From: Talpa occidentalis
Lineage: Eukaryota; Chordata; Mammalia; Eulipotyphla; Talpidae
Length of the DNA: 64,000 nt
Direction: 5' to 3'
NCBI RefSeq assembly: GCF_014898055.3
Contig: NW_023602073.1
Span: 19,329,784 to 19,393,783 of the forward strand
A program made the position numbers and the translations under genes. Shown here one piece after another: positions 11,570 through 22,942 of the stretch. The notes beneath the pieces are model-generated. The model made no database searches and was not told the DNA's origin. It worked only from the letters and a program-made list of their open reading frames with translations. Each line of letters opens with the position of its first letter. Positions within the stretch are counted from its first letter, which is position 1.

Positions 11570-11909
11570 GGTCTCCTGGCTCATCTGAGACTTGCAGGTC
11601 CATTTCCTGGGGAAAGACAGTCAAAGCAGAAGAGCGGGCACGTGTCTCAGGACAAAGGCAAGACCAATAGCGAGGTCAGTACAAAAGAAGACAGTCCTCG
11701 GCAGGCCTTATATAATCGGAATTTGGAAAGATATTAACATAAAGGGAAAAAGAGAACTCAGAGTGACAAGGCAGTCTGTGCACAGTGAGCAGACTCTGGA
11801 AGAGACCTTCCTCACGCAAATGACCAAAAAGAACACAAAGGAAAAAAGACCCCAAATGTGCTGTGTGAGCCTTGTCCCCATCCTCCCCAGACGGGGCTTT
11901 CTTGTTTAC

Positions 11910-12054
11910 CTTGCACCTGATGGGTGTCAGGTCCTGGAGATTCACGCTTCAGCTGGGCCTTCACGGAGGGGAAGAGCACAATGGATCCTTGTTTGGTCCC
12001 GACAGGCCCCCTCTCCTGCAAGGGTGCTTCCTGTCCTTCGGCATGGACTGAGAT
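11910..12054 (-). CDS. ZSCAN12: ZSCAN12, linker exon
   Basis: 145-bp coding exon between the SCAN and zinc-finger exons. On the minus strand it follows the acceptor CATTCGTCTCAG and ends at the donor CAAG|GTAAAC. It adds 48 codons plus one base, beginning ISVHAEGQEA and ending SPGPDTHQVQ. It enters in phase 0 and leaves in phase 1, matching the ends of the exons at 16734-17156 and 9219-10483. The residues line up with the human ZSCAN12 stretch that follows its SCAN domain (SVHTGEQE...). It is probably a flexible hinge, as no domain is visible. Confidence 0.88.
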
Positions 12055-12284
12055 CTGAGACGAATGAGATGTAGCTGACACACTCGCTCTGACAGCAGAA
12101 AACAAGAGTGTAAACTATTTGTGGCAGAGGCAGCTGCTCTCTGCAACTTGCAATGAGCTGCTCTCCGGCTACCTGCCTGCCGTCACCCTGCCCTTTCTTC
12201 AGGGCCACTGTAACTGCTTCTCTTCTAAGAAACCTCCTCATCCCTGGCTGTGCCACTTTCACTTCTTTGTCTTATGCTCAAAGA

Positions 12285-12520
12285 AGTAGAGAAGGGAGAG
12301 AGGAAAAAAAAAGAGGAGAGAAGGAAAAGAAGATGAAAAGAGACAGAAAGGAGGAAAAAGAACTTCAGGGAAAGCCAAACAGAAGAGAGCACAAAGAAAT
12401 GGAAGGAGAGGGAAATAATGAAGAGAAATGAAGAAGAAAGAGAGGGGACCAGAGGAGAAAGAGGAAGAAAAGAGGGTGAGAGAAGGACGGAGAAAGAAGG
12501 GGATGCAAGAGAATAGAAAA
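12285..12520. repeat. Polypurine tract (GA-rich)
   Basis: About 230 bases are almost only A and G on the plus strand, for example AGAGGAGAGAAGGAAAAG. The ZSCAN12 transcript therefore carries a long polypyrimidine run here. Such tracts can adopt triplex (H-DNA) structure. Confidence 0.85.
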
Positions 12521-12617
12521 ATCTCTTCCGTATTCATCCAAGAGCTGTTCCCAGGAGACTCCGCTTCTGAGGTCCCCACTCCACTTTTTTTCTGAAAAAT
12601 GATCTTATTTTCCTTTT

Positions 12618-12866
12618 TTAAAAAAAAGATTATTTATTTATGCATACAAGAACTGGGGTACAGCCAGAGGTGTGGGGGGTGAGAGGATTCACCAGAGACA
12701 GAGAGGGGAACAGGAGGATCTACTGAAATATACTGCTGAGGGGAGCAGAGGGGAGACAGGAGAGGTCTGCTGGTAGCTTCCTGGCCTGGGATCCACTCGT
12801 GCTGCAGTGGCTGTGGTGAGCTTCATAGGTTGTGTCTTAACCCCTTGCACCACTAGGGAAGCCCGA
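12618..12866 (-). mobile_element. SINE, reverse copy
   Basis: Starts AAAAAAGATTATTTATTTAT and ends CCACTAGGGAAGCCC. The middle is shortened and the tRNA-like head diverged, so this is an old copy. Confidence 0.85.
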
Positions 12867-12979
12867 TGATCTTATTTTCTGTTTATGTAAGATCACAATC
12901 TCAAAAACCATCTCCTGTTCCCTCTAGCCATCTCCACCCTGACTCTTCCCTCCCCACTATTTTAGAGAATGCCTTTTCT

Positions 12980-13232
12980 TTTTCTTAAAGGTTTATTTAA
13001 TCACACAAGAACTGGGGTACAGGCAGTGAGAGGATTCACCAGAGACAGAGTGGGGAGCAGACAAGGCAGATCTACTGAAATACACTGCTGAGGGGAGCAG
13101 TGGGTAAGACAGGAGAGGTCTGCTGTGCCATGTGGGTAGCTCCCTGACTGGCCAGGGAATTGAACTCCTGTGGTGGCTGCAGACAGCTTCATAAGTTGCA
13201 TCTTAACCCCTTGTGCCACCATGGAGGCTCCT
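12980..13232 (-). mobile_element. SINE, reverse copy
   Basis: Starts TTCTTAAAGGTTTATTTAAT and ends CCACCATGGAGGCTCC. It lies 110 bp from the previous copy in the same orientation. Confidence 0.85.
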
Positions 13233-14379
13233 GTCTTTTCTTTGTCAAGGCTCTTATCTCAACCTTGGCCTTCAACTCCATCTCTTTCTGCTTCCTTCTG
13301 ACTCTTGTTCCCTTATTTCAATGATTTAATCAGGAATTTCAGTCACTCTTCGCTTCTTTGGCTCCACGGGTCCATTCCCTCTTGCATTTAAAAATAACAG
13401 GCTTCCCTGGCCGGTACTGTAACATCAGGGACTCAGAACCCTTCCGCTTGTTGTCTGAGCTCACTAGCTGTGACCTTGATCTGATTACATACTCTGAGAG
13501 CACATGACATACTGGACGTCAGGGCACTGGCACACAACAGGCCCTTATATTATATGGGCCCCCCTATCCCTGTCAGGGCGAAATTCTGTAGGCAAGAAAT
13601 CACTACACAGTATCTCTAGTTCCCTGACAGTTGTACCTTGTAACCCCTGCCTCCAGAATAGGGACCCAATCAGCAGAATACTAGCTAAGACATCTAGTAA
13701 AAGATGTTCTGATACTTCAAATTCTGGAGGGTGGGGCGGGTGGGGGGAGGTTAGCACCATGAGCCACCTAACTCTGTACCTCAGGGCTCAGAAAGCTGCA
13801 CACTCCACTAGCTGCCCCCAGATGACTTCAGAGAAAGGCCTGGCTGGCTACAAACTCATCTTGTTAAAGGCGAATTACGTTTGCTTGGAAAGCAATTCTG
13901 TTTTGGTTCTCTGCCTGCCTGCCTGGCCGCCCCTCGGTCTTGGCTGCTGGCTGCTCCCTGACGAGCTCCCTCTGTCTCGTGGCTTTAAGCGTCAACCATA
14001 TTCTGGCAGTGCCCACTTGATAGCTCCAGTGCAGATTATCCAGCTGCTTGTTCACTTCCCCATTGGGATTCCAACAAGAGTCTCAAAATTCATATGTCTA
14101 AAATCAAACACTGGGTTCCTGTTCCTCTATTCCAAACCTCCCTCTCTTCCACTCCTTACCATGTCAGGGAATGACAGATCTATTTTGCCTGATGCTCAGA
14201 CCAAAACCCTTGGCATAACCATTAACTTGCTCCCATAACCACCTGCTTTATAGTGTGTTTGTTTTTATATAAAGAAACTCTATCGAGTTCTACCATCAAA
14301 GTGCATCCAGCACAGCATCCAGTCACCTCTCACCACTTCCTCTGTTGTGCTCCTAGTTCAAGCCCCAGCATTTTCTGCC

Positions 14380-15010
14380 TGGACTATGCTGACCGCTCCA
14401 GCTTCCTGTGTCCCTGCTTCTACTGCTGACCCTACTGCCTCCCCTCTCCCTTCCCAGGCCCAATGTTCAATTTTCCCAACATAGCAGCCACAGAGATTAT
14501 TTTAAAATTTAAGTCAGATTAAACCTCTTTTCTGTTCAAAATTCCCCAATGACTTTCCATCTTCGAATAAAATCCAAAGACCTTATTACGGCACACAAGT
14601 CCTTACATGATTCAATCTCCATGTAACTACCTGATTTCTATCATCTCCTCCCTGACAAATGCCTCCCACTATTACAGGCACATTCTTGCTTAAGATGGCT
14701 CCTCTACCACTGCCTCTGCTGGAATGCCCCTGCCCTAGAGGGCTGCATGGCTGGCTTAGTTCAGATCTCTCCTCTAAAGGTCACCTGAGCTCAAAGGCCT
14801 CCCCTGACCAGTCTATCAAAAATAGCACAATCTTCACTTCCGTCACTATTCATTTTCTCTGCTTCATTTTTTTAAAAATTGGAATTTACCACCACCTGAC
14901 ATATTATGTTTCTCTTTTACTTCTGCCTCCTCTCAGTAGACTAGAATTATCTATTATACATAAGAGCAGCAACCTCCCGTGCTGCATTCCCAGTGCCCAA
15001 GGTGGTGTCT
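14380..15010 (+). mobile_element. L2 LINE 3' fragment
   Basis: The order of phrases follows the L2 3' end: 'cagattaaacctcttttctg', 'ccaatgactttccatcttcg', 'ggaatgcccctgccctagag', a 'ggtcacctgagctcaaaggc' block, then 'cctcccctgaccagtctatc'. It is diverged, as expected for this ancient family. Confidence 0.7.
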
Positions 15011-15156
15011 CATCCTAACTACACAGCGCACCTTCCCTGCAGTCTGAACTCTTTTAGGGCTGTCTCCATCTCATCAGTCAGTCTTTCAAGCTTGAAATCC
15101 TTACTGCTTAGTCTGGAAGAGATTGCTCAGTGAGGTTTTCCACTCATTCCTTCTGT

Positions 15157-15263
15157 AAAGAAACTGCATCTTATTTCTCACCTGGTAATCTGGCTCATCC
15201 AACTCTTTCTCTAAATCCTCTTCCACACTATCTTTGCAACCTCACTGGTCTTTCTAAACCACC
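15157..15263 (-). repeat. Diverged copy of the SCAN-exon 3' edge, copy 1
   Basis: Plus-strand TCTTATTTCTCACCTGGTAA followed by 'tctggctcatccaactcttt' matches the 3' end and donor site of the ZSCAN12 SCAN exon (16720-16765 region). The match covers about 60 bp. The remaining bases to 15263 match the second copy at 15822-15970 but not the exon. It lies inside the ZSCAN12 intron. Confidence 0.7.
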
Positions 15264-15821
15264 ATCTATCATCATTTCCCATTAATTCTTACCCAAGACA
15301 TGTCTTATCCTTTGCAACCACAGCTTCATGACTCAAGTTTCATGATCGAACTTAGATGGTTTTTGCCAGATCTTCCTCCCGCTCTAGTCTGTGTGCTGAA
15401 GATTACAAATTCTGTTTTATTATTTCACTGTTTTATAATTCTTATAATTTCCCAGCCTTGGCTCTACGGAAATATTGGTATAGGTAATTCTTTGTTGCAA
15501 GAGGCTGTTGTATGCAGTGTAAGCTATTTAGCAGCCATCCCGGCTCCTGAGCCACTAGATGCTAATAGCACCTTCCCTTGGGACAACCAAAAATGTCTCA
15601 AGACATGGCTAAATGCCCACTGGGGCGCACCGCCCTGAGGTGAGAGCCACTGTCTTTTTTATCAATGTTAAAACAAAACTAGATCCTATGTGATTTGTTT
15701 CCCTTTTACAGGTCAAGGTTAAGAAGCTCATTTGGACTCGAAAAGAAAAGGCTAGGAGTTTCCATCCTACAGAATAAAATCTAAACTGCGCAGCTTGATC
15801 GTGGAGATCTCTGGTATCTAC

Positions 15822-15970
15822 ACATCTCTCTGGCCTAGAAATCCATAATTCATCTTCTTTAAAACAGAAACCGCATCTTATTTCTCACCTGGTAACCTGG
15901 CTCATCCAACTCTTTCTCTAAATTCTCTTCCACACTATCTTTGCAACCTCACTGGTCTTTCTAAACCACC
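15822..15970 (-). repeat. Diverged copy of the SCAN-exon 3' edge, copy 2
   Basis: This copy includes intronic sequence as well ('acatctctctggcctagaaa', 'tccataattcatctt'), matching 16667-16765. It keeps the donor context TTTCTCACCTGG. Its distal part equals that of copy 1 (15157-15263). A splice donor could be mimicked here, but no upstream exon frame remains. Confidence 0.7.
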
Positions 15971-16062
15971 AGAAACCTGGGCCCTCTGCCCAGGTCCTTC
16001 CTCCCCATTTTCCACTCTGCTGCTACAACTCATTTTAGTGAGGTGGTAACTTTGCATTCTCC

Positions 16063-16322
16063 TTTTTTTTTTTTAAGATTTATTTATTTTTATACAGAGC
16101 CGGGTACAGGCCAGGTGTGCGGGAGGGTGAGAGGATTCACCAGAGACAGAGTGGGGAACAGAACAGGCAGACTGAAGAAATACACTGCTGAGGGGAGCAG
16201 TGGGCGAGACAGAAGAGGTCTGCTTCACCATGTGGGATTCTTGCCGGCCGGCCGCGATCGAACCTGCGCTGCAGAGGCCGCAGACAGCTTCGCAGTGCGG
16301 TACTCAACCAGGGAGGCCCGAG
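16063..16322 (-). mobile_element. SINE, reverse copy
   Basis: Starts TTTTTTTTTTAAGATTTATT and ends CAACCAGGGAGGCCC. It lies about 400 bp from the ZSCAN12 SCAN exon donor. Confidence 0.88.
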
Positions 16323-16733
16323 TTCTCCATCTTTTAATCCTTTATAGGGCAGAGGGCAGTGCCCTTATCTGCAAAGCCTTATTTATTAGACATCAGAATT
16401 GTGCAGCAGACGTGACGCCCTTTCAAGAGGCTGCTTATCACGCCACCACCCCTACTGGCCCCTCTGTCCTGCAAACCCTGTTTCTAGTGTTTCTCAGCAG
16501 CATTTCATTCAATAGAACATTGTAGCTAAGTCCACAAACTCATCACCCTTCTGCAGAAAAGGCAGGAGGGCTAAATATGCCAGGATACAGTAACCAACTT
16601 CCCAAAACTCAGGCCCCTCTGTAAGGCACCAAAGTCTCAGGAACACATTTTATGAATTAATGCTACACATCTCTCTGGCCTATATATCCATAATTCATCT
16701 TTTCTTAAACAGAAACCGCATCTTATTTCTCAC

Positions 16734-17156
16734 CTGGTAACCTGGCTCATCAAACTCTCTCTCTAAATCCTCCAGCACAGTGACCACCTCCTCCCCGCTC
16801 TCTGGATGCTGCTCCCGCACCCAGGCCTGCAGCTCCTCAGGCAGGATGGTCAGGAACTGCTCCAGCACTAGCAGCTCCAGGATCTGCTCCTTGGTGTGGG
16901 TCTCTGGCCTCAGCCACTGGTGGCACAGCTCCCGGAGTCGGCTCAAAGCCTCACGGGGTCCTGATGTTTCCTGGTAGCAGAAGTGTCTGAAGTACTGCCG
17001 GAAGACCTCCCGGCTAGGGGTGCTGGTCATCTGCAGGTTCTGATCCTGAGTGATAGTATACTTACGCTCTTCCTCTTCTTCCTCCTTCTCTATTTTGACT
17101 TTCAATAGTTCATCCTGGTCCTTGTGGGCTTGGCTAGCCCAAGTACATGCCATCAT
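16734..17156 (-). CDS. ZSCAN12: ZSCAN12, first coding exon (SCAN domain)
   Basis: This exon encodes the N-terminus and SCAN dimerisation domain. Met-Met lies at 17154-17156 and 17151-17153. The second Met aligns with the human start (M-A-x-T-W-A), so either may initiate. Residues 1-45 are acidic, with a run of six Glu. The SCAN domain spans about residues 48-136, beginning [14 protein letters not shown]. It has the signatures [40 protein letters not shown] and [17 protein letters not shown] domains form homo- and heterodimers between paralogues. The exon ends at the phase-0 donor TACCAG|GTGAGA, and the next coding exon is at 11910-12054. No KRAB exon is seen. The promoter island lies 0.6 kb upstream. 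Confidence 0.95.
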
Positions 17157-17749
17157 AACTGAGCAAAGGCTTTATCAGTGCTTCAGGCAAGATCAGATTA
17201 TCTTCTTGGAAAGACCTGAGGAAGAAGTCATCGTTATTAACACAAGCTACACCAGAAACAAAACCTGCAAATTCTTAGAATTTAAACATGCGCTTTGAAA
17301 GCCACCGCTTCCAGGATGATTTACTAAGCTCAGAGAAATACTTTGATTTTTTAAAAAAGGATTAAGAATACATAATTTAAAGAGAAATATTATGTAAAAG
17401 GTGGTCAATTGTTTCATGACTTTCAGACAGAAGAGGAAGACTTGGTAGGAAGTATTCCCACTTAGTCCAACTTAGTCCTAGAATAAGGGACAATTAGATG
17501 AAATAAAAGCAACATTTAGATCAAATAAGTAACGAAAAGGATTGAGAAACTCCTGATTAGTTATCTTTTACTTCTTAAATGCTCCTATGCCTGGTAGAAA
17601 TCATGAGCTCATAAAAGATACAAAATCACATGAGTTTATTCTCTCGGCAACTTAAATCTCTTGGCTCCTCATTCTTTTATAAAACGAAAATGCTGACGAC
17701 ACTGGTCTTCCAATGTCTCAAAGACCCTCTTCTACTGTCGCGTCCGTGA

Positions 17750-18400
17750 CTCTAGCCCTAAGGTAAGGCCACCCCGGAAAAAGGGGGCGTCGGTCGAGGC
17801 CTGCGATCTATGAGTGCCCAGAGCTGTCAGGACGCGCCGAGCGCAAGGAGGGGTCCAGGCCCCAGACCAGCCCCGCAGGAGCGCGGTGCCCGGGCGGGCC
17901 TCTGCGGGGCGGGGCGGATCCCCAGGTTCCGACCCAGTTTCCCAGCGTGGGGGAGTGTGTCAGGGCGCTTCTCACGGAACCACCTGCGCGAGGGGGAGCC
18001 GAAGCCGCCCGGCTCCGGCCCGGGCTCGACTCAGCGTCCAGGCAGCGCGTAGGCGGTCACGCGTCCCGCGCCGCGTCCGGGGCACAGCCTCGTTCACCGC
18101 GGCTCCAGCCGGCCAGCCGACCGGTCCCTACCCGGGGTGACGCGCGTACACCTCGCACCTCCTCGGCAGCCGGAACCCAAAGACTGCGGCCCACAAAGGC
18201 CGGAAGGGGCCGCTGAGGGAGCGGACCCGCGTGCCCCGCGACCCGGTACCACTTCCGCCGCCGCTCTAGGATGGGGGGGCACTCGCTGGTCTTCCCGCGC
18301 GTCCGCGATTGCTTGGTGCTTTTGTCCCACGGATTTATTTTTTCCCTTTCTCTGCCCCTTCGCCCGGCTGAAGATTTGTATCATGCCCCCAACTAGATGA
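17750..18400 (-). promoter_or_regulatory. ZSCAN12 promoter CpG island
   Basis: GC- and CG-rich block 0.6-1.2 kb upstream of the ZSCAN12 start codon, probably holding the promoter and a non-coding first exon. ETS-type motifs are visible: ACAAAGGCCGGAAG near 18194 and CACTTCCGCC near 18250. There is no TATA box. A good splice-donor string on the opposite strand (CTAAG|GTAAGG near 17760) hints at divergent transcription. Confidence 0.7.
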
Positions 18401-18699
18401 GCGTCGAGCTTCGGTGAGCCTCTCTTTCGTAGATTTTGAGGTTGGAGAGGCCACGACCTGGTGGTGTTCTCCCAGAGCTCCAGACGCGCCGCCGCACCCC
18501 ACAGGCCTCTTCAGCCTGCGCCGTCCAGGGCCGGCCTGGGCCTCCTGCCAGCGTTTTCAATCCCCCGGGTTCTCTTGATGTTCTCGTCTTTGCTGTAATA
18601 CGATTGATTACACATTTGAAACCTCATGGAGTTCAGTGGGCAGACAACAAAAGATCATTTAGTAAAGAAACAAAATATGAAAGTAACCTACTAAGCTAG

Positions 18700-19525
18700 T
18701 AGCCTTCCTATGCACAAATCGCCGGTGATTCCTCAGACAAGGATGATGAGTGGGAAAAGTCAGTCTGAGTCCAGTTATATGACATTCTTCAAATGGCAAA
18801 ATATAGATGTGGAAAACCGCGTCCTGGTTACCAGGAGTTTGTGAAAAGATGTGGATGAGAGGGAAGTGGGTGTGTTGATAGAAGAGATTTTTGTAGTGAT
18901 GGAAAAGTTATGAGTTTGACTGCACCGATGTAAATATTCTGGTTATGACCCTGCTATATTCTGTAAGATGCTACCAATCATGGCAAGTTGGTAAAGAGTA
19001 AATGGATTTCTCTGCACTCATTCTTAGAAAGTATGTGAATCTACAGTATATTAAGATTAAAATTTTAATTTTAAAATTAAAAGAAATAATTTTGATAGGG
19101 GAAAATGATAATTGAATTCTAATTTCAGTGTCCATAAATCAACTTTTATTGGAAGAAGTAAAAGTTGGTCCCAAACTAAGAAACTTATCTTCTGGTCAAT
19201 TGATTAGCAACCTTAATTCTGTCTGCAAACATAATTCCCTTGAACTTGTAACAAAATATCACAGGTTCTGGGGAGCAGGAGTAGACATCCTTAGGGGATC
19301 ATTATTCTACCTATCATAGGTGGTAGTCTTATCATCTATCAATCACCCCATGATACTAATTTACAGATCTTCCTCGACTTAGAATTTTTTCTCCTGATAA
19401 ATGCATTCTAAGTTGAAACTATTTAAAGTTGGAAGTGATTTAATATACCTCAACCTACAGAACTTGCATAACCTAACTTTAGCGTCCTCAGAACACTTAC
19501 GTAAGCCTGTAATTGGGCAAACTCA
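18700..19525. other. Intergenic with old repeat end
   Basis: Mostly AT-rich and unremarkable. About 19200-19320 ('acaggttctggggagcagga' to 'attattctacctatcatagg') looks like the end of an ancient interspersed repeat. Pieces of the same type occur near 50640 and 53085. Confidence 0.4.
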
Positions 19526-19529
19526 TCTA

Positions 19530-20050
19530 ACAAAAAGCTGAACAGGAAGCCAACTGGCATGGCCTTTCGTGTCTCCACTCCCAACATGTCAGATCTGACT
19601 GTGGATCTGACTTAACCACCTGAAAAGCCATTAAGAAAGCAGTCGAGCAGACGTCACAGGGCCCCCTCAAGAGCACCCTGGGCAACACTGAGGACCAGGT
19701 TGTTTCCTGTGATTTTAACAGTGACACCCTCTCCTCCACCTTCAGTGCTGGCCTGGTGGTGCCCTCAGTGACCACTTTGTCAAGCACATTTCCTGGTCTG
19801 ACGATGACTCTAGCTACAGCAACAGGGTGGTGGCCTTCAGGGTCCACATGGCCTCCAAGGAGTAAGCCCCGGAGAGAGGCGCCCTCAGCTGCTGGGGAGT
19901 TCTTCCCCAACTCATTCATACTGAGAATCCCAGACCCACCACAGTTTCATCCCAGGCCCTTGGAGGAGAGGGGCTTAGGGAGCCCTGTCTTGTCATGTGC
20001 CACCAATGAGGCACACACTGTAGCCCCCTGTCCCACCAAAGAAAACCAAA
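19530..20050 (+). pseudogene. GAPDH processed pseudogene, 5' truncated
   Basis: Intronless remnant of the glyceraldehyde-3-phosphate dehydrogenase mRNA. It begins at the codons for the human 'LNGKLTGMAFRVPT' region, reading GMAFRVSTPNMS here. It passes the HSSTFDAG-like, ISWYDNEYGYSNRVV-like and HMASKE-stop regions near 19860, and continues into recognisable 3' UTR (GAGGGGCTTAGGGAGCC, CTTGTCATGTGCCACCAAT). Frameshifts and an in-frame stop near 19612 show it is dead. About the first two thirds of the coding sequence are absent. GAPDH is among the most frequent sources of retropseudogenes. Confidence 0.85.
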
Positions 20051-20729
20051 ACAGCAATTTTTTGTTATTCCCAATGATAAAATCTTAAACACAAAAATGG
20101 AAAAAAAAAACCCACAACAAATTAAGACTTTATAATAATCATATTTGTTGATGGTAATGCTAAAGTTTTTTATTCTGAGGCTATTGTATACATGCTGTGG
20201 GATAAAGCAAGTGAGTATTTGATGTTGTCTTTCCTGGTGTCTTTGAGAATTCTCTAAAAGGAGATACAGATGGAAGATAGAGTAAACCCGGAAAATATTT
20301 GGGATCTGAATTAGAACTACTAATGTGTGCATAAAACCCATACTTGATCTCATTTTTACCTAGCTCTGAGCACTGAAAAGGCCTAAGCAGTGAGCACCTG
20401 TAGTACCTTATTTTGGTTCTTGAAATGCCATTTCCCACTGGGCCGGCCTGGGAAAAGCGGGAGCTGAGAGCACTGGTCAGGACCCGGCAGCATCTCGGTA
20501 CAGCAGGGCCGGTGAACAGGGAGAGCGAAACGTATGAGCCACGTGCACCCACGGGACCGAAGTGCATCGGCCCCTCTGGGACCTCTCTAGGGAAGGAGGA
20601 GGGACTGTCGTCTCAATAGTTGGTCCGCCCGCACCGCCAGACCCACGCGGGCGCTCAGAGGCCTCGGGCCAGCGCTCAGGCAGTGCTTGGTGAGGCTGTG
20701 GCCGCCGGCCGGCTCATACCCGCTGGCTG

Positions 20730-21390
20730 AGGTCGCTTGGCCTATCTTCCCGGATGTGCGTGGCCCTGTGCTCCCCAGACCCTAGGGAACTGGAGAGGTC
20801 TGGCCTCTCAGGCAGGCTCTCTGTAGGAGCAGGAGGGCACGGAGCAGGTTCTTTATCACCCGAGCAGGAGTGAAGGAGGAGTCCTGGAGCCCTCAGTGGC
20901 TTTTGCAGGCTTTTATTGGGATTTACCAGGAACACGGCTGGCAGGGGTGCTGAAGGGCCAGGAGGCTGGCAAGTCTTCACTCTGGGCTCTCTGGCGTTCT
21001 CTGGTGGCCTTGTTCTCTGCTCCTCTCATGGTTGTGCTTCTGCTTCTCTTGTGGCTCTTCTCTGCTGGCATCCCTGTGACACCGCCCTTAAAAGCTCAGT
21101 CTCTCAGCCCAGGTGTACCCACTTACGCATGCCCACACCCTATTCCAGGTGCCTGCCATCAGGCATGCATTCAGGACTACAGCTCCATCATCAATCCTAA
21201 TGGCAGGAGGGCAGAAAAGCCTGATACTTTACTTACCCTACACTCTCCTAAGGTATGTGTTGCCCACTCTGCCCGTAGGGCTAGATGCAGAAACCGACAC
21301 CCACCTAAACCAAGGGGCAGCCAGGGGGCATGTGTTGGTTGGCTCTGTGCTGTTTTAAATCTGTTTACACAACTCAGGTCCCACTGAGTC
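20730..21390 (-). mobile_element. Solo retroviral LTR (probable)
   Basis: On the minus strand CCCAATAAAAGCCTGCAAAA (near 20910-20930) looks like an LTR poly(A) signal at the U3/R boundary. A TTTTAAGGGC element stands upstream as a TATA-like box and a C-rich U5-like stretch follows downstream. No internal retroviral genes flank it. The ends are not sharply defined and the family is unknown to me. Confidence 0.5.
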
Positions 21391-21495
21391 CCCTAATCAC
21401 TAACGACCTCTGGGTCTGTAGATTCCCTAATCGAGGACTGAGCAGAAAGCTGCGATAATGCAGTGGTGGTGATGGGGGACCCATTCTCTGCCCGG

Positions 21496-21663
21496 CCTCC
21501 TTGCTTATCCCCCTGACGGGTCTGGATGCAACTGGAGGGGCCAGGCTCAAATGGTGGCACTTTATCATCCTACCTGCAGTGGTGAGAGGGCGCAGCCTCC
21601 ACACGCAATGAGTTATGTAAAGTGTGATCATTTATGAAACTCTTTGGCACAATGTCTGGTCCC
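21496..21663 (+). repeat. Local duplication, block 1, left copy
   Basis: Shares GGATGCAACTGGAGGGG-like, CAGGCTCAAATGG, TTTATCAT and GTGTGATCATTTATGAAACT strings in order with 23914-24088. Divergence is moderate. Confidence 0.7.
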
Positions 21664-22796
21664 CATTTGCTCTGGGTTCTTGCTAAATATCATTCACCCT
21701 TTGCCTTATACTTGCAAACTTCTGATCTGGTGCCCTGTCATTTAGAGTAGAACACCCCCAAGGCAGCGGGTCTATCAGGCCCCTGCAGCGCCTCTGTGCT
21801 TCTAAGCTGTCTTTCATCTGGTGGAGTAATCCATTCTCTCACTAGGTTCATCTGTGGTAACCAGCTGTTTTAACAGTGGGTTTTTTGTTTCGTTTCATTT
21901 TGGCAGGGGGTTTAGTTTTTGTAGACACACTGCCCCACCCCTTTCTGACCTAAGCTAACAGATCTGTTAATGGGGATTATTTCAAACCAGGCAGGTGCTA
22001 GCTACCTTGGCTTAGGTGGCTACACCTACGTCTCCAACAGCCTTCCTTCAAGTACGTTCTGCCTTGGCCTTCATGAGACAGCATAGGCAAGAGTATAATT
22101 CATTCTCAAGTATCCCAGAGTGTGTCTCAGAGGTGTCTCATGTCTGAAAACTACTGCTGAACTAGCAAATACCCAGGCCCTGCCTTCAGAAACTGATTCA
22201 GTCAGTCTGGGGTGGGGCCCAGGACACTGCACTTCACACAGATAATTCTAACATAGGTAGACACTGAGAAACTGGCTTCACCAAAAAGCAGAGGCACTGG
22301 CATGGAAAACTGAGTGTGGGTCAGAAGAGACCTGAAAAAAAAAATCACACGGTGATTTATAGACGTTGCTCTTCTCCCTATTCCCCTTTTCAGGGAAAGG
22401 ACTACCAGGAGTCAGGAGTGAAGGGCAGTGAGACTATTTTCAACTGAGAGCGGGAGAGATGGCTAATAAGTTTTATGAACATGAAGCATGTTTCTTTCTC
22501 ATTCTGCCTCTACATCTGTCTTTTTCTGTTTCCTTCTTTTTGGTAACCATTTGTTGGCCTAATCCAGAGTTTTAACGTCTACTTTTGCATTCGAATTCCT
22601 TTTTTTATGTCCTCACATTTTGTTCCTCCTTTATCACATTCCATGTCTAAAATATGTCTAAGTGTCTGTGGAACTCCAAAGAATTCATAGTGATTGTTGC
22701 AGTTTTGTTTTACAAATATTTGATTGTAATTAAAAAAATAGATCACTACAAGTGCTTAACCACTTTGAACTTCACTTTTCTCAAGTGTGTACAAGA

Positions 22797-22935
22797 TGTT
22801 TCACGAAAACAACGCATTGTCTTTCTGTGTAATGGACATCTAAAAACACTGAAAGATACATCTGGTACTCTCTGTAAGGAGAACAGGGACTGAGTTTTCA
22901 AACCAAGGGAAGGGTAAATTACCTTTTTTAAAAAA
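22797..22935 (+). repeat. Local duplication, block 2, left copy
   Basis: Matches 25691-25895 in order: TTTCACGAAAACAACG, CATTGTCTTTCTGTGTAATG, AACACTGAAAGATACAT, CTCTGTAAGGAGAACAGGGA and CAAACCAAGGGAAGGGTAAA. The left copy lacks two short internal segments found in the right copy. Confidence 0.8.
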
Positions 22936-22942
22936 GGTAATT
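22917..22942. repeat. Perfect 26-bp palindrome
   Basis: The arms AATTACCTTTTTT and AAAAAAGGTAATT are exact reverse complements with no spacer. The duplicate at 25885-25905 has only the first arm. Confidence 0.9.

Noticed and set aside
12153..12431. 92-codon frame rich in Lys, Arg and Glu as a nuclear protein.
   Set aside because: It is a translation of the polypurine tract.
19530..20050. A live GAPDH gene.
   Set aside because: Intronless, 5' truncated, frameshifted and with an in-frame stop.
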